DNA from: Cognataquiflexum rubidum
GTDB taxonomy: Bacteria > Bacteroidota > Bacteroidia > Cytophagales > Cyclobacteriaceae
Direction of reading: 5' to 3'
Assembly (NCBI RefSeq): GCF_022538115.1
Contig: NZ_JAKZAL010000015.1
Coordinates: 62,001-126,000 of the forward strand
Length of the DNA: 64,000 nt
Positions 43,351 to 51,275 of the stretch are shown one piece after another. The position numbers and the translations under genes were made by a program. Under the pieces are notes generated by a model, which saw only the letters and a list, made by a program, of their open reading frames with translations, made no database searches and was not told the origin of the DNA. Position 1 is the first letter of the stretch; every line of letters begins with the position of its first letter.

Positions 43351-44227
43351 GAAAGTCATATGTTATGGGGAAATGCTTTGGGATTGCTTTCCTGACCACG
43401 AAATCCCAGGAGGAGCGCCCATGAATGTCGCCCTGCACCTCAATCAACTTGGACTTGATGTACAGATGATTTCCCGATTGGGAATAGATGATTATGGAAC
43501 AAGGTATCTTGATTTTGTCAAATCCTATCATTTTCCAATTGACTTGGTGCAAAAAGACCCCGATCATCATACCGGAACCGTGACCGTCCATAATGAGGAT
43601 CCTGAAAACATCAAATACACCATCGTTTCGCCTGCAGCTTGGGATTTTATCAGTTTAAATGATGAAAACAAAAACGCAGTCAAAGAAGCAGATGCTTTTA
43701 TATTTGGGAGTTTGGCTGTCCGGAATACCGTGAGTTGGGAAACATTATACCAACTCCTGCACCTGCCAACTTTGAAGATTTTTGACATCAACCTGCGGGC
43801 CCCGTTTTTTGATTTTGAAAAAATCGAGCTCATGCTCGGATTTACAGACATCCTAAAGATCAATGAGGACGAATTGGAGATCGTCTCCGATTATTTTGGC
43901 GTACCATCTGACGTCGAAAGTTGCTGTAAACTTTTGACAACCCATTTTCCTATCAAGATGGTATGTGTGACCCTAGGTTCTAAAGGAGCAATGATTTACC
44001 AAAACGGAGAAGTTTTCAGACATCCTGGCTACAAGGTCAAAGTGGAAGATACTGTTGGTTCGGGAGATGCTTTTCTTGCGGGATTTGTCAAAACCTATTT
44101 ACAAGGAAAATCACCCAATGAAATTTTAGACTTTGCCTGTGCCATGGGCGCTTTTGTGGCTACCAAAAAAGGCGGAACACCGAGGTATGAGGAAAGTGAG
44201 GTTTGGAGGGTTAGCGGGAATCAGTGA
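43343..44227 (+). CDS. PfkB-family fructokinase
   Basis: 294 residues. PfkB signatures: GGAPMNVALHLNQLGLDVQMISRLGIDDYG near the N-terminus and the ATP/anion-hole motif VEDTVGSGDAFLAGFV with the catalytic Asp. Phosphorylates imported hexose, most likely fructose. It overlaps the transporter gene by 8 bp, making a two-gene uptake-and-activation operon. Confidence 0.9.
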   Translation: MSKKVICYGEMLWDCFPDHEIPGGAPMNVALHLNQLGLDVQMISRLGIDDYGTRYLDFVKSYHFPIDLVQKDPDHHTGTVTVHNEDPENIKYTIVSPAAWDFISLNDENKNAVKEADAFIFGSLAVRNTVSWETLYQLLHLPTLKIFDINLRAPFFDFEKIELMLGFTDILKINEDELEIVSDYFGVPSDVESCCKLLTTHFPIKMVCVTLGSKGAMIYQNGEVFRHPGYKVKVEDTVGSGDAFLAGFVKTYLQGKSPNEILDFACAMGAFVATKKGGTPRYEESEVWRVSGNQ

Positions 44228-44379
44228 TCTGGTTTCAGTAGACAGTGGTAAGTATGAGTGTGCCTGAAATAAGTTGACAAAAAACAGTCAACTGTGGCTG
44301 AAAAATGCTCACTGAAAACTGAAAAACTATAGAATGTGGACTATGGAATTCTAAACTCTTCCCTGAAACTTAATTTCCG

Positions 44380-44387
44380 TACCTTTG
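44380..44387 (+). promoter_or_regulatory. -7 element abutting the helicase start codon
   Basis: TACCTTTG ends 4 bp before the ATG at 44392. Transcription would begin at or next to the start codon, so the mRNA may be leaderless. The -33 region is weak. Confidence 0.45.
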
Positions 44388-44391
44388 CCCC

Positions 44392-45720
44392 ATGTCAGAA
44401 AATACCGCTTCCTCCCACGCCAGATTTTTAAAGAATCTTTCTATCGATGCATTCAATGAAATGCAATTGGACTTTATAGAAAGTGCTGCCAAAACAGACA
44501 ATATCATGCTCTTGGCACCAACTGGTTCGGGAAAGACCTTGGCTTACCTGATCCCTTTGGTAGATTCTCTTCAGGAAGACCTAAAGGAAGTACAGGCGCT
44601 GATCATCGTCCCGTCACGGGAGTTGGCGATTCAGATCGAGCAGGTTTTTAAAGGGATGAAAACTCCTTTCAAAGTAAGTACTGTCTATGGAGGTCATGCC
44701 ATGAAGGTCGAGCAAAACAGCCTCAGCGAAGCTCCCGCTGTGGTGATAGGCACTCCGGGAAGACTTTCTGACCATGTGCAAAAAGAATCTTTCGACACTC
44801 AGGGAATCAAAATGATCATCTTGGATGAATTTGACAAGTCGCTACAAATGGGTTTCCACGAACAGTTGCGTGTGATATTCCGAGGACTGAAAACACAGAC
44901 CCAACGGCATTTACTGACTTCCGCCACGGTGTTGGACAGGTTGCCTGAATTTCTGCCTTTCAGTAATCCAACTACTGTCAATTACCTACAGGATGAGGAA
45001 GATTCCAAACTTGAACTCAAGCTTGTCCATACTTCGAGCAAGGAAAAGGTGCAGGTATTGATGCGCTTGGTAGCAGGATTCCAGAATGAACCCTGCCTTG
45101 TTTTTTGCAACCACCGAGATGCTGTGGACAGAATTAGCATGCTGCTGACAGGAAATGGATTTGAACACGGTGTCCTGCATGGAGGTTTGGAGCAACTTGA
45201 TAGGGAAAAGAATCTCATCAAGTTTAGAAGTGGCGTATATAACCTACTGATAGCCACTGACCTGGCTTCAAGGGGACTGGATATTCCGGAGATCATGCAT
45301 GTGGTACACTATCAGATGCCTCCACGAAAAGATGCATTCACACATCGAAATGGAAGAACTGCAAGAATGCATGCAGAAGGAAACGGCTACCTGATTTTGG
45401 CCAATGATGAGGTTTTGCCTGATTATATAGACAAATCCGTCGAGGAAACTTCTGTGACTGAGATTCTGGCAGCAGTGCAGCCGTCATCCTTTGAATGCCT
45501 GTATTTCAGTGCCGGCAAAAAAGACAAAATCTCCAAAGGCGACATTGTGGGCTTGCTGACGCAAAAGGGAGGCCTGACAACTTCAGATATCGGATTGATT
45601 ACAGTTTTGGATTTTTCGTCTTATGTGGCTGTCAAAAGATCCAAAGTCGCAAAAACCCTTGATAAAATCAGGAATGAGAAACTGAAAAAGAGCAAGGTGA
45701 AGATTGAGGTGGCGAGATAA
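44392..45720 (+). CDS. DbpA-like DEAD-box RNA helicase (DEFD variant)
   Basis: 442 residues. Helicase core motifs: I APTGSGKT, Ia PSRELAIQ, Ib TPGR, II DEFD in place of DEAD, III TSAT, V ATDLASRGLDIP, VI HRNGRTAR. The C-terminal domain (about 370-442, GKKDKISKGDIVGLLTQKGGL...SYVAV) matches the DbpA RNA-binding domain that recognises 23S rRNA hairpin 92. Probably a ribosome-assembly factor. Confidence 0.92.
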   Translation: MSENTASSHARFLKNLSIDAFNEMQLDFIESAAKTDNIMLLAPTGSGKTLAYLIPLVDSLQEDLKEVQALIIVPSRELAIQIEQVFKGMKTPFKVSTVYGGHAMKVEQNSLSEAPAVVIGTPGRLSDHVQKESFDTQGIKMIILDEFDKSLQMGFHEQLRVIFRGLKTQTQRHLLTSATVLDRLPEFLPFSNPTTVNYLQDEEDSKLELKLVHTSSKEKVQVLMRLVAGFQNEPCLVFCNHRDAVDRISMLLTGNGFEHGVLHGGLEQLDREKNLIKFRSGVYNLLIATDLASRGLDIPEIMHVVHYQMPPRKDAFTHRNGRTARMHAEGNGYLILANDEVLPDYIDKSVEETSVTEILAAVQPSSFECLYFSAGKKDKISKGDIVGLLTQKGGLTTSDIGLITVLDFSSYVAVKRSKVAKTLDKIRNEKLKKSKVKIEVAR

Positions 45721-46399
45721 AGTGCCGGCACCCTGAGGAACGAAGGATCTCACTATAATCGGTTGTAATTTTTATAGTTGTTGTAATGGTTGTCTGGAAT
45801 TTTGGTTATTTGGTTAAAGGGTTAATTAGTTAACTGATTTGGGTTTAATTGGTTAATTGATTATTTGGTTAACTGAATATCCTTAATCTAGTTTATCTCA
45901 TCCCGAAACGTGCGAGATTATAACCTTAAAACGGAACGATAGAATAGCAATGAGGTATTCCTAATTATCTCCAATTTCACATATACCCACTCAATTCTTT
46001 TGCGACTTCCAAACCACAGTCTTTCCCAACCCAGGAACCTTCCAATTTTTTAAACCTCCTGTTCCTCTTACCTTTTACTTCTCACTGTCTAGCTACTTCG
46101 TACTTGGTACATTGTACTTAGTACTTTCAGGTACTTAATCCTTTCTCCCCTATTGTTTACTATTTATATACTTTTTTAATTAACATAAACCTAACTATTC
46201 CTAAACACTAGACCTTTTCTATCTGTCAATATTATCTCAATAATGTTGATTTTTGATTGATTAAAGGCGTTTTTTTATAATTTAACATAAAATTAATTCA
46301 CTTTAAGTTAACTTTTTCTTAACTGACAAAAATTCTCAAAAGTTTAGCTTTGGTAAAACTTTTAAACTTAAAGCTATTAAACATTTCTACCAAAAAAAC
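45721..46399. other. Long gene-free region upstream of susC
   Basis: 679 bp, no gene. It holds degenerate GGTTAAT/GGTTAAC repeats (45813-45874), a cluster of GTAC-containing units (46094-46138) and, nearest susC, the TAGCTTTG promoter element. The AT-rich stretch 46140-46345 may bind regulators. Confidence 0.5.
46345..46352 (+). promoter_or_regulatory. Candidate -7 element of the susC promoter
   Basis: TAGCTTTG, an exact TAnnTTTG match, gives a leader of about 40 nt before the ATG at 46400. No clear -33 TTTG at the usual distance. Confidence 0.5.
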
Positions 46400-49300
46400 A
46401 TGAAAACGGCAAGATTACAGCAAGTCGGATGGATGTTGATCCTTTTTTTCGGATTGACGCTATCAGCCATCGCCCAAGAAAAAAGGGTCGAGGGAAAAGT
46501 AACTGACCCGGCAGGGCAACCGCTTCCAGGAACCAGTGTATTGGTCAAAGGAACCAACAGGGGCACAGTTGCCGACCTGGATGGTTTGTACAACATCATG
46601 GCAAGTCCAAACGATACTTTGACTTTCTCCTTTATTGGTTTTGAGAAAATAGACAGAATGGTCGGAAATTCCTCTATCATCAATATTACTTTGATGGAGG
46701 GTATTGAAATCGGCGAAGTGGTCGTAACCGCACTCGGAATGGAAAGGGATGCCAAGGCTTTGGGCTATGCAGTTCAGACTGTGGGTGGCGACAGGTTTAC
46801 CGAAGCTAGAGAGACCAATGTCTTGAATTCCCTGAGCGGACGTGTTGCCGGGGTGCAAATCACCAATGGATCAAGTACTTTGGGAGGCTCCACACGGGTG
46901 ACCATCCGGGGAGAATCATCTTTGAACATCAATGCCAACCAACCGCTATTCGTGGTGGACGGTATTCCTATCAGTAACAATATCGTAGGTTCATCGGGAC
47001 GGGGCGGCCTAGAAGTTGATTATGGCAATTCTGCCGGCGAGATCAATCCCGATGACATTGCTTCCATGACAGTTTTGAAAGGTCCTGCGGCAGCAGCACT
47101 TTACGGTTCAAGAGCTGCCAACGGCGCAATTCTAATTACTACCAAATCCGGAAAAGGCAAAAAAGGATTTGGAGTAACCATCAATTCCAATACAACATTT
47201 GATAGTCCGCTCGTCATGCCGCAGTGGCAGGACAAATATGGACAAGGCAACAATGGTCAATTTTCTTTTGTCAATGGTGCCGGTGCCGGTATTGCAGACG
47301 GGGTCGATGAAAGCTGGGGTCCTGAAATGGACCAAGGTTTGAATATTCCCCAATTTGATTCTCCTAGAAACATTCCTGGATTCAGGGGAGGTGACTTGAA
47401 TGCACCTTCCGGAAGTACCATCAATGCAACGCCGTGGGTTTCCGATAGGGATAACATCAACAACTTTTTCCAAACCGGTGTCACTTTGGCAAACAACGTG
47501 TCTATTGCAGGTGACAATGAAAAAGCCAATGTGCGCTTCTCATGGACCAACCTGGACCAAAAAGGAATCGTGCCCAACACAGATTTGAAGAGAAATACCT
47601 TGGCGCTGAATTCAGGTATCAACATTATTCCTGAAAAATTGACCTTAAATACCACGGTCAATTACCAAAATACCACTTCAGGAAACAGACCAAACATCAG
47701 CTACGGTACCGAAAGCTTGATGTACCTCTGGATCTGGTATGGCCGTCAGGTGAATACCAATAACCTGAGGGATTATTGGATGCCGGGCTTGGAAGATGTT
47801 CAGCAGTTCAATTACAATTATAACTACCACGACAACCCCTACTTCACTGTCTATGAAAACACCAACGGGCAGCAAAAAGGCAGGGTATTCGGTAATGTGT
47901 CTTTGAATTACAAGATCACCGACAAACTCAATCTGATGGTCAGGACGGGTCTTGACACTTACAATGAATTGAGAGATAGAAAAAGGGCATTTTCCACACA
48001 AAGATTCCCAAGAGGACATTACAGGGAAGACAATATTTTCTTCAGCGAAAGAAACTCAGATTTCTTGCTTTCCTATTCAGAAACCGGCAGAGGAACTTGG
48101 ACTTACAATGTCGCACTCGGTGGTAACCTGATGTCACAGGAAAACAGGTTCCAACAAGTTGTTGCGCCTGAATTGTTGATTCCGGGAATCTACAATTTGA
48201 CCAATACCGCTGTTGCACTTCAGATTGACCAATTCAATTCCAAGAAGAAGATCAATTCACTTTATGGATTTGGGCAGATCGGTTTCAAAAACATTTTGTT
48301 TTTGGACATCACAGGCCGAAATGACTGGTCATCCACTTTGCCAGTCAACAACAATTCCTACTTCTACCCTTCGGCAACATTGAGTGCTATCCTTTCGGAT
48401 ATGATCCAAATGCCAAGAAGCGTCAGTTTGGTGAAATTGAGGGCTGCCTATGCAGAAGTTGGAAATGACACAAGCCCCTTTAGCTTGACCAATGTGTTCA
48501 ATAACCAGATCGCTTGGGGTTCTAATCAGGCAAAAACAGAGTCTTCGGTTCTTTCCAATGCCGATCTCCGACCTGAAAGAACAGCTTCTACCGAATTTGG
48601 TCTTGACCTCAGGTTCTTTGAAGGAAGACTCGGATTGGATGTCACCTATTATGACAATGTTACCCGTGACCAAATCATCCCGATCACTTTGGATATTGCC
48701 ACAGGATACAACAGCAGGATCATCAACGCCGGAAAAATCCAGAACCGCGGTATTGAAATCGTCGCCTTGGCCAACCCGATCAAAAGACAAAGCGGCTTCC
48801 GTTGGGACGTCATTGCCAACTTTACCAGCAACAGAGGAAGGGTATTGGAACTGACTGAAGGTTTGGACACCTATACCTTGACTGCTACCAATGGCGCATT
48901 TATCCAAGCAAGAATCGGAGAAAGAATGGGGAATATCTATGGAGCTGGATTTAGAAGAGTAGCCGATGAAAACAGCCCTTACTTTGGACAGATCATCCAC
49001 AATGCCACCGGTACACCGCTTACCGATTCACAGCTGAAACTAAGAGGAAACTACAATCCTGATTGGATGCTTGGAATCCAAAACAACTTTACTTACAAAA
49101 ACTTCAACCTAGGGTTCCTATTTGACATCCGGTATGGAGGCATAGTGGTATCGAGGACCAAAACGATCGGAAGTACTTCAGGCCAATTGGAAGAAACACT
49201 TTTTGGAAGGGAAAACGGATATGACCTGACTGTAGAAGGTAATGGTATCATCAGCCCCGGTGTCATCCAAAATGCTGACGGTTCTTTTACTCCAAATACC

Positions 49301-49618
49301 ATCAAGATCACTTCCCGAAACTGGCACAACCGCTATTATGAGCGAAACAATGTGGAGGCCGCCCAATATGATGCCTCCTATATCAAGCTGAGAGAAGTAA
49401 CACTTGGATACAATTTCCCAAGGGAATTTATCAGCAGGACTCCTTTCCAGGATATCAAAGTCTCTTTTGTAGCACGGAACCTGGCGCTGTGGACCGAAAA
49501 CCCACACTTTGATCCGGAAACATTGGCAATGTCCGGCGGAACTTTACAGCCGGGTGTCGAAAATATGGCTTTCCCATCTACCAGAAGTCTTGGGTTTAAT
49601 ATCAACCTTAAGTTTTAA
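46400..49618 (+). CDS. SusC/RagA-family TonB-dependent outer-membrane transporter
   Basis: 1072 residues. Signal peptide (MKTARLQQVGWMLILFFGLTLSAIAQ), carboxypeptidase-regulatory-like domain (about 30-110, VEGKVTDPAGQPLPGTSVLVKGTNRGTVADLDGLYNI), plug (TVLKGPAAAALYGSRAANGAILITTKSG), and a 22-strand barrel ending in Phe (GFNINLKF). No N-terminal secretin/anti-sigma STN domain is present, so no direct sigma/anti-sigma signalling. It imports the substrate captured by the SusD-like lipoprotein that follows 28 bp later. Neighbouring phosphohydrolases, rather than glycosidases, suggest a phosphorus-containing substrate. Confidence 0.95.
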   Translation: MKTARLQQVGWMLILFFGLTLSAIAQEKRVEGKVTDPAGQPLPGTSVLVKGTNRGTVADLDGLYNIMASPNDTLTFSFIGFEKIDRMVGNSSIINITLMEGIEIGEVVVTALGMERDAKALGYAVQTVGGDRFTEARETNVLNSLSGRVAGVQITNGSSTLGGSTRVTIRGESSLNINANQPLFVVDGIPISNNIVGSSGRGGLEVDYGNSAGEINPDDIASMTVLKGPAAAALYGSRAANGAILITTKSGKGKKGFGVTINSNTTFDSPLVMPQWQDKYGQGNNGQFSFVNGAGAGIADGVDESWGPEMDQGLNIPQFDSPRNIPGFRGGDLNAPSGSTINATPWVSDRDNINNFFQTGVTLANNVSIAGDNEKANVRFSWTNLDQKGIVPNTDLKRNTLALNSGINIIPEKLTLNTTVNYQNTTSGNRPNISYGTESLMYLWIWYGRQVNTNNLRDYWMPGLEDVQQFNYNYNYHDNPYFTVYENTNGQQKGRVFGNVSLNYKITDKLNLMVRTGLDTYNELRDRKRAFSTQRFPRGHYREDNIFFSERNSDFLLSYSETGRGTWTYNVALGGNLMSQENRFQQVVAPELLIPGIYNLTNTAVALQIDQFNSKKKINSLYGFGQIGFKNILFLDITGRNDWSSTLPVNNNSYFYPSATLSAILSDMIQMPRSVSLVKLRAAYAEVGNDTSPFSLTNVFNNQIAWGSNQAKTESSVLSNADLRPERTASTEFGLDLRFFEGRLGLDVTYYDNVTRDQIIPITLDIATGYNSRIINAGKIQNRGIEIVALANPIKRQSGFRWDVIANFTSNRGRVLELTEGLDTYTLTATNGAFIQARIGERMGNIYGAGFRRVADENSPYFGQIIHNATGTPLTDSQLKLRGNYNPDWMLGIQNNFTYKNFNLGFLFDIRYGGIVVSRTKTIGSTSGQLEETLFGRENGYDLTVEGNGIISPGVIQNADGSFTPNTIKITSRNWHNRYYERNNVEAAQYDASYIKLREVTLGYNFPREFISRTPFQDIKVSFVARNLALWTENPHFDPETLAMSGGTLQPGVENMAFPSTRSLGFNINLKF

Positions 49619-49646
49619 CCAGAAAAATTTCTGAACATACATTGTT

Positions 49647-51203
49647 ATGAAAACCAATATCAAAAAACTATTCACTGCCCTCCTAGCCCTTCAATTGGGT
49701 TGGTTCGCAGCCTGTACAAGTGATTTTGAGGAAATCAACACCAATCCCAACTCACCGGAAACTGTTCCTTCCTCCCTGTTGCTACCGACCATACTGAGAA
49801 CAACAGCCAACCAACATGCAGGTCAGGCTTGGGGCATCGGCAATGTGGTCATGCAATACACCGCCAAAATCCAGTTTACCAATGAAGACCGCTACAATTG
49901 GGGTCCTTTTGGTGATCCTTATGGCAGCTTCTTCAATGCCCAAAGGGACATTGCCAACATCATCAAAATCTCTGAGCCCCTTGGCCAAAACAACTATGTG
50001 GGCATAGCCAAAGTGGTCCGTGCTGTCCAATATGCATTCATGACAGACGCTTATGGAGAATTGCCTTATTCGGAGGCTATTCAGGCAAAAGACGGTATCA
50101 ACTATCCGGTTTTTGATTCTCAGGAAGCGATCTACGAAGGTATCTTGAAAGATTTGAGAGAAGCAAATGAGCTTTTGGGTTCAAGTACGGAAGCTGTGCG
50201 TGGTGATATTCTTTTCGGAGGAAATATAACCACTTGGAAAAAATTTGCCAATTCCCTTCGGATCAGGGTTTTGATGAGGATTTCTTTGAGAAAAAATCCT
50301 TCAGCTGAACTTCAGCAAATTCTCGCCAATCCTGCACAATTCCCGATTTTTACCGGAAACGGTGACCATGCGGTATTGCAGCATTTGCCTGATGTGCCTA
50401 ATCAGCACAACCTCTACACCACCCGATCAGGTTCTTTTGACGAATACAGGTTGAGCAAAAACATGGAGGTTACCCTAAAAGGATTGAATGATGCGAGGCT
50501 TTTCGCCTATGCCCAACCTACCAATGCTTCTGCTGCCGGCGTATTAGGGAATCCTGCTGATTACAGCGGGGTGCCAAACGGTCTTTCTGATGAAGAAGCT
50601 TTGCAATATTCGCCATCAGGTGACCCGGCCAAAGGTGGTTCAAATTTTATCTCAAGAGTAGGTTTCCTTTGGACTTGCGCAGCTTGTACTCCACGTGCAA
50701 ACCCAATAGGCTACCAATCCATACTCATGAATTATTCTGAATTACAGTTTTTGCTAGCAGAAGCTAGAGAAAGAGGTTATATCACCTCGGGTTCAGCAGA
50801 AGAATTTTACCTCAATGGCATCAATGCTTCCTTTGATTATTATGAAGCCAGATACAGGGTTGTCAATCTCCCCCAAATTGCGGATAGACTCAACATCGGA
50901 AATGAGTATTTTTCTCAGCCAGGTGTTTCCTATACAGGAACACAAGCCGAGAAACTTGCAAAAATCGGAACACAAAAATGGATCGCGCTTTATTTCTCCG
51001 GTTTAGAAAATTGGTATGATTGGAGAAGGACAGGCATCCCTACGATTGTTCCGGGTCCGGCTGCATTTGAACCAACTGTCCCAAGAAGGTTTATGTATCC
51101 TTCTTCTGTTCAGGCATTGAATGAGGAAAATTACAATGCAGCATTAAGCAGACAAGGTGAGGACCGAATAACCACACGGGTTTGGTGGGATTTAGCAAGA
51201 TAA
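49647..51203 (+). CDS. SusD/RagB-like surface substrate-binding lipoprotein
   Basis: 518 residues. Lipoprotein signal ending at LGWFAAC, then the SusD_2-type (PF12771) helical fold: FEEINTNPNSPETVPSSLLLPTILR, YGELPYSEAIQ, AIYEGILKDLREANELL and C-terminal LYFSGLENWYDWRRTGIP. It forms the lid of the SusC barrel. PF12771 members occur with many non-glycan systems, which fits the phosphoesterase context. Confidence 0.93.
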   Translation: MKTNIKKLFTALLALQLGWFAACTSDFEEINTNPNSPETVPSSLLLPTILRTTANQHAGQAWGIGNVVMQYTAKIQFTNEDRYNWGPFGDPYGSFFNAQRDIANIIKISEPLGQNNYVGIAKVVRAVQYAFMTDAYGELPYSEAIQAKDGINYPVFDSQEAIYEGILKDLREANELLGSSTEAVRGDILFGGNITTWKKFANSLRIRVLMRISLRKNPSAELQQILANPAQFPIFTGNGDHAVLQHLPDVPNQHNLYTTRSGSFDEYRLSKNMEVTLKGLNDARLFAYAQPTNASAAGVLGNPADYSGVPNGLSDEEALQYSPSGDPAKGGSNFISRVGFLWTCAACTPRANPIGYQSILMNYSELQFLLAEARERGYITSGSAEEFYLNGINASFDYYEARYRVVNLPQIADRLNIGNEYFSQPGVSYTGTQAEKLAKIGTQKWIALYFSGLENWYDWRRTGIPTIVPGPAAFEPTVPRRFMYPSSVQALNEENYNAALSRQGEDRITTRVWWDLAR

Positions 51204-51225
51204 TTATATTGAACAATGAAAAATT

Positions 51226-51258
51226 CCTGCCTGTACCGGCCACCCCGGTACGGGCAGG
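51226..51258. promoter_or_regulatory. Intercistronic hairpin upstream of the phospholipase start
   Basis: CCTGCCTGTACCGG / CCGGTACGGGCAGG, 14-bp stem with one G-T pair, 5-nt loop, 17 bp before the ATG at 51276. Without a T run it is more likely a stabiliser or translation modulator than a terminator. Confidence 0.6.
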
Positions 51259-51275
51259 ATGTTTTAAAGAATACC

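Noticed and set aside
46400-51203. SusCD pair as part of a polysaccharide utilisation locus
   Set aside because: No glycoside hydrolase, polysaccharide lyase, sulfatase or hybrid two-component sensor is adjacent; all neighbours are phosphohydrolases.
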